Source of the DNA: Chrysemys picta bellii
Taxonomy: Eukaryota > Chordata > Testudines > Emydidae
DNA length: 64,000 bases
NCBI RefSeq assembly: GCF_011386835.1
Contig: NC_088797.1
Location: 90,964,264 to 91,028,263, forward strand
Direction: 5' to 3'
Shown here: positions 10,946 through 23,061 of the stretch, piece by piece
How the letters are laid out: each line of letters starts with the position of its first letter
Position numbering within the stretch: position 1 is the first letter of the stretch
The notes under the pieces: model-generated
Databases searched by the model: none
What the model was told of the DNA's origin: nothing
What the model saw: only the letters and a program-made list of their open reading frames with translations
Translations under genes and position numbers: made by a program

Positions 10946-12184
10946 TGTTCCTCAGGAATCATCTGAAGCTGTTATTTTGCTGCCCTGGTTGTTTTATCCT
11001 ATGGTCAGTCCTGAGACCCACCACATTTGTCCGTGTGTCTCTGGGTTGTGTTTCTTAGTCTTCTCAACCCAGTTAGAACTGCAATTGTGTAGGTTGGGGA
11101 GAGGTACTTAAAATTGTACAAATCCACATCTTGCAGAATCCGTTTGTAGGGTTTGGCAGTTTGGCTTATTCTGATTGTTTAGATATTTGGGATGGTGTTC
11201 CTTTTTAAAGACATCACAGTTCTAAGATTGGACCTGAGTAAAGGAGTAGTTAGGGGCATTGGTTGGGGGCTTTTTTTGGTTTTGGTTCTTAGGTAAGGGT
11301 ATTGGAGATCTGAAGGTGGGAAGAAGGATAGAAATTATGATACTTGTTGTGGAGTTCTTCCTCATTCTTTTCGTTGTGTTCCCTTTTTGATATCACAGAC
11401 ACCTAGTGTTTACTTTCCCCCCCTTGAAATATATTAATATGTAGACAAAGATATAAGACAATCTACAAGATAGCAGTAAGTGCGTACCTGGATGAAGTCT
11501 GGGTAAACCTTTGATTTTTTTGTTGTTTAGAACACATGGATGAATAGAATGATTTGACTTATCTTTTTATTTCATTTTAATACTTTTTTTTTAGTATTGA
11601 CTTTTTTAGTGGCAGTCATAAAAGTTTTGGGGCTATGAGACAGGTGTTCCAGCAGGGTCTTTTTGGATAGAATTATTGTTATTGTTGGTATTTGTTTATT
11701 TGTAGAGCCATGTAAGTAGAAATGATGCTGTAGAGATGTAGAGTTCTGCCAAGCTAGTAAAATTATTCCACTCTCAAATGACTTGCATAGTAAGGCACAA
11801 GTTGGCACAGTATACAGTGATAATACAAAGGCGTGCATGGTGATGAACAGTAATTATTCATCTACCTAGAATGAAGAGCACTGTTGTACACAATATATTT
11901 AGAGTTTCCTACTTGTTGATAATAATGAACGTTTTTATAATGAAAGTATACTGGATCGCTAAATGCGAGCAGTATCAAACTCTGAAAAAGTTTGGGTATG
12001 GATCTGGGTCGTGATCTGAACATTGCCACTCTCCAGTTTCAGTGTATCAAGTGTAGCTAGGCAACTGATGTGCTGCAATTGCAGCTTATTGTACTAGTTA
12101 CACTGCTTCACTGCACTCTTTTCTTTCCGACTCAAACACTAATTGTTTTACCCCGTTGTTGTCTCACATCATATGTCAAAACTG
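10946..12184. other. AT-rich non-coding DNA, no gene seen
   Basis: Only short open frames of chance length. No RNA gene or repeat family was recognised. Confidence 0.5.
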
Positions 12185-12275
12185 TAAGCTTTTGGGGGTA
12201 GGGCCCATATTTTATTTCCTTTTGTGTACAGCGCCTAGTACAATAGGACACAGATGCCTGATTGAGGTCTATTAG
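12185..12275 (+). repeat. diverged SINE-like 3' module
   Basis: Contains GTGTACAGCGCCTAGTACAA preceded by a degenerate AGCTTTTGGGGGTAGGGCCC. It shares its core with the element at 4668-4790 and is older or more mutated. Confidence 0.45.
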
Positions 12276-12836
12276 CTTCACTGTCTGTAAGTGGCCCAAA
12301 TGGTACCTAGTGCTTCTGTGGGATACTCTTCAGTACTCAGTAAATGCTTTCCCATAGTCTGCATTTAAAAAAAAATCACCCTTTCTGTGGTGTTTCTAGG
12401 TGATTTCTGAGGCCTGATAGCCCAGCTGAATGCAAGTATATTAAACAACCACACTCCAGAAGTGAACTTGACTGTACTTCCCACCCAAAAATAGAGGGCA
12501 TCAGAGCTTATACAATAAAATTCACATGCGCACAAGGATAGGAAATAGAGCAAAAATAGACTTTTCTACTGTTTTCTACCTGTCCAGAATCAAATTATCA
12601 GATGGCTAGTGGAGAGGCTTTTTTTTTTCTCCCCAAGTTACTGCAACAGAGCCAATCTGAACTTTGAAAAATCTTCTTCATTCTAGATTAATCTTACTTT
12701 AGCTAAACCATTCACTTATCCCTAATCGAAGTCTTAAATAAAAGCATAACAGTCAGTTGAAATCTGCTCTGTATTTGAATAAAGGCCCTTTTTTAGTTCT
12801 GAACCCAAATCCTGTTGAGATAGGATTATCTGTAAT
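12276..12836. other. non-coding DNA, no gene seen
   Basis: AT-rich, without a supported feature. Confidence 0.45.
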
Positions 12837-13027
12837 TTGAGTTGCCAACCCTCCAGGATTGTCCTGGAATCTCCAGGAATTAAAGATTAATCTTTAATTA
12901 AATATTGTGATGTGCCAACCCTCCAGGATTGTCCTGGAATCTCCAGGAATTAAAGATTAATCTTTAATTAAATACTGTGATGTGATGAAACCTCCAGGAA
13001 TATAGCCAACCAAAATTGGCAACCCTA
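12837..13027. mobile_element. TAGGGTTGCCA-type MITE with internal 70-bp tandem duplication
   Basis: The left end TTGAGTTGCCAACC and right end TTGGCAACCCTA are inverted versions of TAGGGTTGCCAA. Inside, the unit starting GCCAACCCTCCAGGATTGTC occurs twice with an exact 70-bp period (12845 and 12915). The unit includes the palindrome TTAAAGATTAATCTTTAATT. No clean target duplication was seen, so hAT membership is only likely. Confidence 0.75.
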
Positions 13028-13051
13028 CCTTCCAATGCCCTTAGGTATGTT

Positions 13052-13267
13052 CAGAGCTGGCTCTAGGTTTTTTGCTGCCCCAAGCAAAAAAAAAAAAAAA
13101 AAAAAAACTCCGGGAGCGCAACTGCCGAAGCAAAAACAACAACAAAAAAGAAACCACCAAGATCGCAACTGCGGAAGCAAAAGAAAAAAAGGTGGCCAGA
13201 ATGCCGCCCCTGAAATTGTGCTGCCCCAAGCACGTGCTTGGTTTGCTGGTGCGTAGAGCTGGCCCTG
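13052..13267. mobile_element. hAT MITE (family A, CAGGGCCGGCTC ends) with perfect TSD
   Basis: Termini CAGAGCTGGCTCTA and TAGAGCTGGCCCTG are inverted repeats. GGTATGTT flanks both sides (13044-13051 and 13268-13275), a perfect 8-bp duplication. The interior contains a poly-A run and purine-rich sequence with CCCCAAGCACGTGCTTGG near the right. Related copies lie at 46695-46895 and 50903-51625. Confidence 0.92.
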
Positions 13268-13275
13268 GGTATGTT

Positions 13276-14528
13276 ATGGAAAAGAGAGAGCAAGACCCGC
13301 ATTGATGCAACCTCCTGAATGCTGGTGATAATCCAGTTTGTGGTATTCCATTTTACTGGCACACAGATTACAACCTGCTATAGTTATAGATTCCCCCACT
13401 CCCTCCCCAAAGCTGGCAACCACTTTCAAATTTACATACAGCTTTCCTGGAAAATTCTTATTGCATAGTAATGGTACCTACCCTGACCAATAGAACTCTG
13501 ATTTTAATCAATAAACATAAGATGTAGCAAGATTAATAGCCCTGGCACTCCATCAGCTTTTGGCATGTTCATTCAGCTTTCAAACCATATAAATTCCTCA
13601 GATGTATTTCTGTTACAGTGAGATGGCATTTAAAGATTCCCTGGACAACTGGAAAAGTACAGTATGAATTAATAAGACAAAAAATAAAATTTGGGGAGTT
13701 TTTGGTATTATTTTAAAAGAGCAACAGGTGACCAGTGCTTCCCGTATATATAGTATCAGCCAACAATGACAATTATAAGTTATTTCTTGTGGGGTTTATT
13801 TATTTAAAAAAAGATTCATTTGGGCATTGCACCAGTTTTTTCCAGACAGTTGTCTTTCCTCTTGAGGGAAGAAGCTGTTGTCCCTTTCCTCTAAGGAAGC
13901 TTACAGTATGATGGACAAAATGTCAAGCATAATTAGACAAAATGACATTGTAAAACCCAATAGAGGCACTTCATCTTTCAGAATTTTCAGAACCTATAGT
14001 CTATTTTAGACACCTTCAAATTAATACTTATCTAGACTGATGCTGACAGATTTTTCTTAGATCACAGAAAACGCAGCCCTCCTTCCTTTTTTTCTTAGTA
14101 GCATATGATTTTCCTGAGCACTACAGTATAAGATGTATTGCTCCAGAATCCCTGTGAAAAGTGGATCTTTGAACTGACCAGTATGTTTGCATATGGATGA
14201 GTCATTTTGACAGTGTCTTGCCTATATAAAATAATCATCAGCCACAGGAAATATTCAATATCCTGATTTGATTTAAATTGTGTTGTTTTAATATTGATTT
14301 TTGATGCCATGTTGCATGAAGAAGATTACAAACCGACAGCTCAGTAGATTTATAATGTCCTATGGGCCTTTATGTAAATCATCTAAAGCAATTTTTTATA
14401 TTGGTACAGTAAAGCTCTTACTTTAGGAAGGAGGAATCGTTCATTTGCTTCTGCTATTGAAAAAGAGTATATGTCTTACTTACCATAGGGAAATTACTGT
14501 GGTATATCAAATGCCAACGGAATGTTAA
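13276..14528. other. AT-rich non-coding DNA, no gene seen
   Basis: Chance open frames only; nothing could be supported beyond background intronic or intergenic sequence. Confidence 0.5.
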
Positions 14529-14535
14529 CTGTTGG

Positions 14536-14624
14536 CATGCATCTGACAAAGTGGGTATTCACCCACGAAAGCTTATGCTGCAATACCTCTGTTAGTCTAT
14601 AAGGTGCCACAGGACTCTTTGTTC
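14536..14624 (+). mobile_element. short Penelope-like 3'-end fragment with decayed hammerhead-like motif
   Basis: The fragment begins CATGCATCTGAC and runs through stem GTGGGTATTCACCCAC, GAAA, AGCTTATGCT, then GTTAGTCTATAAGGTGCCAC to GGACTC, the PLE 3' signature also seen at 8319-8545, 26881-27082 and 36390-36475. It is flanked by CTGTTGG (14529-14535 and 14625-14631), a possible target duplication. Two conserved hammerhead positions are lost: the core reads CTGACAA, and the cleavage-site base at 14580 is G. The stem II hairpin is perfect. Confidence 0.7.
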
Positions 14625-14631
14625 CTGTTGG

Positions 14632-15484
14632 TAAAAACTGACTTTTTAATGGCATCTACTATACCTGGTTCATCAGTGAATGGGTTTTCTGCATTTCTCA
14701 AGAAGCAATTTCTTATTTATGCAGAAACCAAAGACTTTCTAAGTTAGAAATGAAGCTTTTCCATAAAATTACTTAATTAAAAATTCGCCTGGAAGTAGAA
14801 TATGTAGTGACATTTGCATTTTACTCAAGTAAGATCCCTGAAGACAATGTCTGACAGGTAGGCTTAATAGCAGTTAAGTGAACTGTTAGGTTCCTATATA
14901 CCTTAACCACCAAAACTACTTTGCAGAGTTTCATTAATCAGTTATTTCTTTTTATTAGTATAAAATAGTAAATACAGTTGGCTTTACTAATTCTGGTGAC
15001 ATAGGTACATATAGTGAAGATAGCTGAAACGTTTGATTTTCCTTTGGAGTTGTCAGGGAGGCATTTGTAGTTTACAGAGTTCTGCAGGGAAATGATTATA
15101 ACATATGGCCTCCAATAGGATTACTGTGTACATTTCAGCTGTCTTTTCTGTGCTTACTGTCGATATCCAGATAGATGTAGTAGGAAAATAAAGTAGGTTT
15201 ATTGAAATGTATGCTAGCATGTTGGGGTGTTGGTATTTGACTACATGCTGCTTGGTAGAAGAAGCTTGAACTGACTGTATTGGATTTCGCTTTGTAAGTG
15301 TGCCCAAAGCTTGTGTATTGGCACAATTCTGAATTGAAAATAGAGTATTTAAAATTTATTTTACTTTTAACATCTACTTGCAACTGACAAGGCAAAACGG
15401 TTCAGGGTTAGGATTTCCTCTTTGTCCTTAATGTACCTTGTGCAGCCGAGTGGCATGGCATGTTAAGAGGGAAAATGAAGTTAT
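14632..15484. other. AT-rich non-coding DNA, no gene seen
   Basis: No supported feature. It ends at the GGGGT duplication of the solo LTR. Confidence 0.5.
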
Positions 15485-16033
15485 GGGGTTGTGACAGAAT
15501 ATATCCCTGTGTCCACTATTGTAGTAATCTTTGTACAAAGTGTGCATTGTGAGGTATCATTTGAAAACTCTGAAATTGCTTGTCTTTATTGTCCTGGTAA
15601 ATTTATGTGTGCAACATTACGTGTAAAGTTATAAGATTCCACTGTATGGCGTTACTAACGTGTTCCAAATCTGTACAAACCAGTTCCTCAGAGACAAAGG
15701 GCAAACAGAGGCCACAGCCACATGTAAACAAGGTCAATGGACCATTGCCTGCTAAGTGGCCATTCTTTGGCAGGAAAGAAGAACATTCCCGGAGCGGCTG
15801 ATACAGAGCAGTCAATGTGATGATGCTTGAACCGTGTGCACATGCAAACTGTCCGATCAAAGACTAATGTGATAAAATGGGCTAGTCTAATGACATGAAT
15901 ATATGTGAGTATGGTGAGGTGCACACCATAGAACACCTGCTCATTTGCTGACTCTTTGGGGAGACCTGTTTGAAGGAGGACCTTGCTGTTGTGAAAGAGT
16001 AATCGCTTGTGAACGGTTCTGGAAAAACATCTA

Positions 16034-16220
16034 CACCTCTACCCCGATATAACATGACCAGATATAACACGAATTCTGATATAACGCGGTAAAGCAGTGC
16101 TCCAGAGGGGCAGGGCTGTGCACTTTGGCGGATCAAAGCAAGTTCAATATAACCCGGTTTCATCTATAAACAGTAAGATCTTTTGGCTCCCAAGTACAGC
16201 ATTATATCGAGGTAGAGGTG
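16034..16220. mobile_element. TA-flanked MITE (CACCTCTACC ends), nested in the solo LTR
   Basis: Starts CACCTCTACCCCGATATAAC and ends ATTATATCGAGGTAGAGGTG, near-perfect inverted repeats, with TA on both sides (16032-16033 and 16221-16222). The interior has GATATAACGCGGTAAAGCAG and GCTCC next to a short G run. The TA target suggests a Tc1/mariner-type source. Sibling copies lie at 20641-20829 and 50100-50300. Confidence 0.9.
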
Positions 16221-16674
16221 TAGTTTGTGACAAAGACACAAGAAGAAGAAGGCAGGAAAAGGGGGTCGGACAAAAAAATCTACATCTTAGCAAAGAAACA
16301 ACATGGAGTTCCCATCCATACAGACTGTCTGTCAGCTTTATTCCCAGTTGAAAATGCTTCTCAAAGAGGGGAACAAAACTTTAAAAAGAAGGGGCAGACA
16401 CTCCAAGACACCCTTCCCCTACCACTCTCTTTCCATTGACTCACCACGCTGGAAGGGACAAAGGAAGAGTCATTAAACAAAAGCAGGGGTCCTGGCCTAA
16501 GAAGTTTGGCCAATAAGACCATTGAGACCATGTGGTGAGAAAAACTCTGCATTTAATTTAACCTAGTTTGTTAAGTTAGGCACTAATTGTGTTTTATGGT
16601 TTGTTTGTTTTTTAACATTTCTGACTTTTATTCCTCATTACTGATATTTGCTTAATATCTATCTCTTTGTAGTT

Positions 16675-16680
16675 AATAAA
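16675..16680 (+). terminator. AATAAA polyadenylation signal within the solo LTR
   Basis: AGTTAATAAACTTGTTTT lies near the middle of the LTR and is followed within 40 bases by T/G-rich sequence, as expected at the R/U5 boundary of an LTR. Confidence 0.55.
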
Positions 16681-17103
16681 CTTGTTTTATTGTTTTATCT
16701 AATCCAGTGAGTTAAAATGATGTGTGTGGGAAACTTCCTTTGGGAGAACAAAATGAGTGCATATTATTTCCATTGATGAAATAATGAACCTATGTACATT
16801 TCTTTGTCCAGGAGAGGGCTGGGCAGTGCAGGACATACATTTTTTTGGGGGGGGGGGGGAAATCTGGCACCAGGAGTGTGTTAGGATCACCCTGCAGTAT
16901 AATTCAGGCTGGTAAGAGCCTAGGTGTGGTTGGCAGGCTGCAGCACACACAGACATAACTGGGAGTGACTTGCATGCTGGAGGCTGTTTGTGGGCAATGC
17001 AGGCTGGAAGCTACAGCAGCAAAGCATTGTAAAGGGCACCCCAGGTTGGAGGGCAGGAATGACACAGCTACTCATTAGTCTACCTAGGGTATGTCACAGG
17101 GGT

Positions 17104-18714
17104 ATCTCTTGGAGAAGGTGGCAGTGCAACCCGTTCAGTTTTTACTTTACTGTCAGTTAAGTTTTAATGATAAAAATCAATCATTTACATTTCAAGTTTG
17201 TGGGGTTTCAAGTTCTGAAATGTGTGAAACAAACTTGTTACCCCCTAAAGTTTCAAAGTAGTAAACAATCTTTTCTAGTTGTAATTTAACCATTCTATCA
17301 GGCTATCAATTTAAGAAAGGTAGGTGGTGATCCTGATTTTCTTTATCTTCAGCTAATATTTCTTTCATATGGTCTGGTCATTAAATTGATCTGTGATCTA
17401 TTGAGATTGCACACAATGCCCTTAACTTGGAAAAGACTTTCAATAGCTGCAAAGCAGTAGTTTTTGCTATTATGGTACCACCTTAGAGATCTTATGGTAT
17501 AATCAACAATCACAATGTAATGTTGGTAATCTGCTGTATTCTCCTCCCACTGCACTAAGTGTATAAATATTCTTTCTGTAAACTGGAGCAGAACCAAAGT
17601 TAGCAGCCAGCCACTGAGCAGGAAGTGAGCGTTTTGAAGGTTTTTTTGTTGTTGTTGGGTCTTTTTTTTTTATTTATTTTTTTGGTCTATTCCTGAACCA
17701 TAGAAATAGGTCTCTGATTGGGAAAGGCCTGAAAACTGAATAGTATGGATCAAGAATAGGCCCGTAATCTTTCACCACATATCCTGAAATTGTAATAACA
17801 CAAGTCAATCAGATGACGTCAAGCCTATGTGGCTGAGGCCCAAAGAGCTGGGTAATTCTCACTTGATTACTCAGCCTGAATTTCATAATAAAGGTCTCAC
17901 TGGGGTTCATTATCTTTGTATTTCCCACTGCCTCCTGGCCATGTTTCTGACCAAAAGTTTTATCCCTACACTATTCAACCAAAACGCTTAAGAACCCCAC
18001 TGGCAATTTGAGGTCTAGCTCAGGGTAATCTGCTGTTTTGTAGAGTTATGCGTGTTTTTCAGAGTTTCATGAAGAATGGAGAAATCTCCTCCAGTTGAGG
18101 CAATTTCATCTATCTCATCCAGACTCATAGGATGAGGGCTTTATTGCCTCATTAGGTCTGGTAGTCAGCGAAATGGAGATCTCTGAAAACTCCCAAGAAG
18201 TTAAAGTAGAAAAGACTCACCCTGATACAGTTGGATATGCTGACTTCTTAGACAAACCCACATTTAAGAGATCTTGTGTTGTGTCCAACAGCCAACTGTA
18301 CCCCAATACACAAATATGACCTAAGATAGTCATGGATGTACTCTGTGACTAGTCTCAGCCCCGGGCATTGCCAGGTGTTCTGAGAGAATAGTTTGGCTGC
18401 AGGTGGTTAAAGTAGTTTTTAATTGGAGGAAACTGCCCACATATAATCAGTCCTCAGTTGTCATTCACTTTGAGGATTGTTGGTCAGTCTCTCCCATTTA
18501 TTAAGTAGTCTAACAGTTTATTGACTGAGCCTCCCATTCCCCAGGAAAGCGCCTTGTTTCACCAATTGGCTGTAGCTGTCCTCTTTCTGTACCTGTAGCC
18601 ACTCTAAGTCTCTAGAGATGAGTATCCCTCTGGGCAGGGCAGCTACCTTTGAGGCCCCTTTACTTCCATTTAGACTGTTTCCTCCTGATTAAGAACTGTA
18701 GTTGGAAGTAGACC
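17104..18714. other. non-coding DNA, no gene seen
   Basis: No open frame with a recognisable motif, and no repeat family could be fixed. T-rich runs occur near 17640-17680. Confidence 0.45.
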
Positions 18715-19405
18715 TTGTCCTGAATTTCCCATCAGAATGATTTTTCCAATGGAAAATGTATATTCCACAAAACTGATTTTTTTCTGAGGGAAACCTTTTT
18801 GATTTTGCTGTAAATGTTAGATTTATTCAGCTTGGAGAATCAAAATGAAATATGTAATTTCATGTTGTTCAACCTGATTTGGAATATTTCATTTTTTGAA
18901 CTGACCTAAAACATTCAAAGCGGTTTAAAAAATATACTAAACTCCATTTACATTGCCTTATGGGGGTTGTAGTTCTAGGCCCAATGCCTCGACTGCTCGT
19001 CAGGCAGCCAGGAGAACTAAATCTTCCTATATTGCAGTACATCTCTCATAATGAATTTCCTTTATGTATCGCATCATAGGAATAACATGACTCTAGATGC
19101 ATTATGGGAGATGTAGTCCTGCCACAGAATCTGATCCATAGGAGAGAATGGGGGCCTGAAGTAAGCTCCTAAAAAGCAATTGGGAAATGCAGTTTAATGT
19201 TGACATGTGGTTCAGCACACCACAATGAAAGTTTTCTGTTTTGGGACTGTTGTATTGCAAACAACTGTTAATCAAAACAAAGCAATTTCCATTCCATGGA
19301 AATTTTCAATACTTCATTTTTTTGGTTTCAGTTCTAGACAGCAACAAATATTGAATTGTCCAAACTTCCCATGGGATGGAAATTCCAAATTTTATCAGCT
19401 CTAGT
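18715..19405. repeat. degenerate interspersed element with internal near-repeats
   Basis: Three related segments resemble CCATTTACATTGCCTTATGG, GATGCATTATGGGAGATGTA and GCAATTGGGAAATGCAGTTT, each followed by a conserved TAGTTC/TAGTCC/GTTTAA-like word. The outer parts carry ATTTTTCCAATGGAAAATG and GGAAATTTTCAATACTTC words. This looks like an old DNA-transposon derivative, but no terminal repeats or duplications were confirmed. Confidence 0.3.
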
Positions 19406-19859
19406 TTGAAGGCCTTCTTCAGGTTTAACTCTTCTAGCTAGTGTTGTGGAGTAAGGATAATTGAATTTTCTGGCCCCAAGACATGCCATTTACCCTCACC
19501 TTCCTGGTCCAGTGTGGTATTCACACTCACTCTAACTCTACAGTCTTTCAGAAGGTCTTTGGTCAAAAAAGGGTAATTGCGGTTTGATATTCACTGTACT
19601 GCTAAGAGTTAAAAAATGAAAGGCACGATTTTAATTATATGTCACCTAAAGTCTTCATAACTTCATAAAAGATCCTAAATGGGCAACAGCAAACCCTCCT
19701 CCCCCCCAACAACACATAATAACATGAATTGAACAGAGTGCCTTTTTTTTCCCCAGAAGGTGGGACAATGTTAATATGAGGAAAAAGCACCTATGTGAAA
19801 CATGTAAAATACCTCTGCTAAGAACTTGAGGCGAGGTCATGGATCCACAGGACTGGTCC

Positions 19860-20590
19860 TATACCTCAGTTTTTAAACACTGTCTTGGAGGGAACCCCTT
19901 TATAGTGCTGGGCCTCTAAGGAGTCCCACACCTTCCTCCAGATAGGCCATGCAGCCTCACCACGTACTAGGCTGAGTTACTGGGCTCCAGCATCCTGTTT
20001 CACACCATGAGCTCTACCCAGTGAGTCTAACTGACATTGGTCCCTGAAGAGTAAATAAGTCTCTACCAGGAGTCAATGTAAGTATTTGTAGTGACACCCA
20101 AGTTGTGCTCTCAAAACTGAGTAGGATTTATTATTCAACTGGAACATAGCATTGGAAGTGAGCATAGGTTAAAGCATAGTCCATTCAGGTGAAGCAGGAG
20201 CAATTCGCCAGCCAAGCTGTACTGAACTGCATTTTCAGTCTGTTTCTCTGTAACTCTTCCTTAGTCAGTCCCAGTAGAGAGTATCAGCTTCTTCCAGAGT
20301 CCACATTTATTTTTTTATAGGTCACCTCACAGGCCTTTGTTCTCCATGCAAGACCATGCTGAGTTCACAATACCCCCGCCAGAGCCTGAGTCTTGGCTCA
20401 GCTTCACTTCTGAGAGGTGTTGATTTGAACTGTCATTTGGACTGTTGCCTCTCTATTTATCTGAGTCAGTTTCAACCAGTTCCTTAATGACTCTCTGCTC
20501 ATTGCACCCAGACAACAAAGTGACATATACACCTGTGTTTCCTGTGTCATTCAAGGAGCATTGTTATCTCTTTTGCCCCCACTGGGGAGC
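19860..20590 (-). repeat. possible antisense LTR-type repeat
   Basis: I recognise the style of this segment (GGAGGGAACCCCTTTATAG, GAGTAGGATTTATTATTC, CTCACAGGCCTTTGTTCTCC) as a dispersed sauropsid repeat. On the minus strand the TTTATT at about 20130 becomes AATAAA. No TG/CA ends or target duplication could be located, so the LTR call is tentative. Confidence 0.35.
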
Positions 20591-20640
20591 AGTGCAAAGT
20601 TTAGAAGGAAACTGAGATGCACATAAGATTCATGAAAATA

Positions 20641-20829
20641 CACCGCTATCTCGACATAACGCTACCCGATATAACACGAATTTGGATATAATGCGGTAAA
20701 GCAGTGCTCCGGGGGGGGCGGGGCTGCGCACTCGGGTGGATCAAAGCAAGTTCAATAGAACGCGGTTTCACCTATAACACGGTAAGATTTTTTGGCTCCC
20801 AAGGACAGTGTTATATCGAGGTAGAGGTG
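20641..20829. mobile_element. TA-flanked MITE (CACCTCTACC ends), copy 2
   Basis: Begins CACCGCTATCTCGACATAAC and ends GTTATATCGAGGTAGAGGTG, with TA at 20639-20640 and 20830-20831. The interior matches the copies at 16034 and 50100, including GCAGTGCTCCGG followed by a G run. Confidence 0.9.
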
Positions 20830-20831
20830 TA

Positions 20832-21325
20832 TTACAGAAAATTTCCACTTCATCACAAGAGGCTTTTTTGTGTGTGTTTCCCAGCAGGGATGGTAAATCT
20901 GTTGTGAAAAAGACACTTGCAATAAGTTGCATCAAATACATTTTCTGAATACTCCATGAAAGTCAATTTACGTATATTAGCATAATGTTGGGCTATTTAT
21001 TTTTAAAATGTAAATCAATTTCTGTTCTACTTGAATTGAATTACTGAACAATTTTCTGCCACAGCCAAAAAAGTCATAAAAATCTAAATGAACTCTTGCA
21101 AATTTTTATCCTACCTACTGTATTTCACATTTTTTGAAGTAAAATGTGTAGTGCTGTCAGGACTTTAAGCAAATTATTCTTTGAAAAATGAGATAGCGAC
21201 ATGATTAATAAGATTCTCTTTCACGTGCTCATCTCCAAATAGATAAGGAGCATTTATAAGTCAGGAAATCCAGCTACCGATTACTTTACAAACCTCAAGG
21301 CCTAAATATTCAGAGGCAAATCTCT
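20832..21325. other. AT-rich non-coding DNA, no gene seen
   Basis: No supported feature. Confidence 0.45.
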
Positions 21326-21540
21326 TAGGGCTAGTCTAGACAGCACCAACAAACTACACTAAAGGGGTGTGATTTGTAGAGCGCTCTGACTGCCCCATGT
21401 TGACCCTGCTGGTGTACGCTGAAAGGTACCTAGTTTGTGTTAACGTAGTCCTATTTCAGAAGTTAGAATGAAGCAAGTTAGTACATTTTACAAATCACAC
21501 CCCTCTGGCACACTTAGCTGCACCATGTAGACAAGCCCTT
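21326..21540. mobile_element. palindromic MITE (TAGGGCT...AGCCCT, GTAGAC ends)
   Basis: Left TAGGGCTAGTCTAGACAGC and right CATGTAGACAAGCCCTT are inverted. Inner palindromic arms include GGGGTGTGATTTGTAGAG and its inverse TTTACAAATCACACCCCT. The words TTGACCCTGCTGGTGTACGC link it to the copy at 46088-46392. Probably hAT-derived; no target duplication was confirmed. Confidence 0.7.
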
Positions 21541-23061
21541 GGACTTCCACAATGTGAAGATAAATATTTTAGATTATGGGTGCAAAGTATTGGCTATAGA
21601 TGATAAAACTCACACTTTACAATTTAAAGTATAATTAAAGTAATTTGCATAATAATAATATGACTAGAACTAATAGTTATTAAATATATTTGTGATTATT
21701 ATGTAGAGTAACAGTAGAATCCTTGTTCAACGAGATTGCTTTTCTATCTGTATAGTGCTAGTAGTTTCAAAATATTTTCTGAATAGATGGGGTCTGTTGT
21801 GTTAAATTCAATGAAATTAATGCATCTACAGAATCAAAGCTGGCAATGTGACCCTGTTGCTTGACATGCACTTCACTCTACTTGAATTCTATGGCAAAAT
21901 ATATCTTTCATTAACGATAGAGAAAAGGAAGGAAAAACAGAGCATTTTAAATGTAAAGTATCAAGTAAGTCTTTCATTTTAACAATATATTTTATTCCCT
22001 TTCCCTTTAGCTGTAAAGTGTTTTAATAAGGGGGAAAATGGATTCTGGCAATCTATCAGATAGTATTAGCTGTCCCTTTTGAGGAAAAGAGAAGTTAGTT
22101 GAGATGATCTGGAGCTGCTATTGTTGTTGGTGTTAAAGTCTGATTCTGTTTCCTTAAAGGAAACACAAGACCAATGCACACAAAAGGGGAAATAAAAGAA
22201 CAGCAAAGATAAAAAGCACAATTTCTGTGTCTGGCGCTGACTCCTATGTCTAACTATACCTGCTAGAGAAACACAGTCACAGCATATGGGCTTATCAGCC
22301 CCTTGGAGACTGACAAACTTGTACCAGCATAGGGCTGTTTAGGGCATTGTTTTAGCTGCTTCACTGGTCGCATGTTTGCCACATAAGCCACACTTATTAA
22401 ATAAAAATGGGGGGAGGGGGAGGAAGCGGAAAAAGAAGAAATAAGGTGGGGAAGGAAAATGACACTTGAGGTAGGGGGTGACAGCAGGAACCAAGTCTAA
22501 TATTCCAAGTTTTGTTCAGGATTTAGCTGAAGCCAGTGAAGGTGGTGATGTCCTCTGGGTCCCTCTCTGTGGCCTGGTGTGATCAGGATGCCTTTCAGGA
22601 TCATGATTGTGAAGGCATAATATTATGGTGAATCCCAGAATCCCTGGTGATGTGTGTGACAGTGATGATGATCAAGCTTTCTCCTTTTAGTGCACCCTTC
22701 TACAGCTGGGTGTTATGATTCCCTCACAAAGTCTCTCCCCCATTTTGTAAGTGGTGGTGAGCAGAATAGTCTATCCCCTAATTTTATCCACAATTAGGCC
22801 TAATTTCTGATCAAATTTAGTCCATTAATTTCTGATTCCATTCTCCTTTTGTTTACAACACATGATATTAACACAGTCCGTGAGGGGTATTAGTAGACAT
22901 TTTTGTTTGGGTTAATTCTTATTTTGGTCTTAAACTTTTGATGACTGTTAAATAATTTTATGTAACAGGCTGACTTGGACATTTCTTACTTTGCACAACT
23001 TAAAGTAAAGACCTCTACAGACACTTAAGAAACAAGTAGTTCCTTCCAAGACTTTCCATGT
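21541..23061. other. AT-rich non-coding DNA, no gene seen
   Basis: No recognisable gene or repeat beyond simple G/A-rich tracts near 22400-22480. Confidence 0.45.

Larger units (their letters stand above)
15490..17098 (+). mobile_element. solo LTR (TGTGACA...TGTCACA) with 5-bp TSD GGGGT
   Basis: The element begins TGTGACAGAATATATCC and ends GGTATGTCACA, so it has the TG...CA ends of retroviral or gypsy-type LTRs. GGGGT occurs immediately outside both ends (15485-15489 and 17099-17103). After removing the nested MITE at 16034-16220 and its extra TA, the LTR is about 1.42 kb. An AATAAA at 16675-16680 followed by GT/T-rich sequence is a plausible polyadenylation signal and fixes the plus orientation. 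There is no internal gag or pol, so it is a solo LTR left by recombination. Whether the parent was an endogenous retrovirus or another LTR element cannot be told from the LTR alone. Confidence 0.85.
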
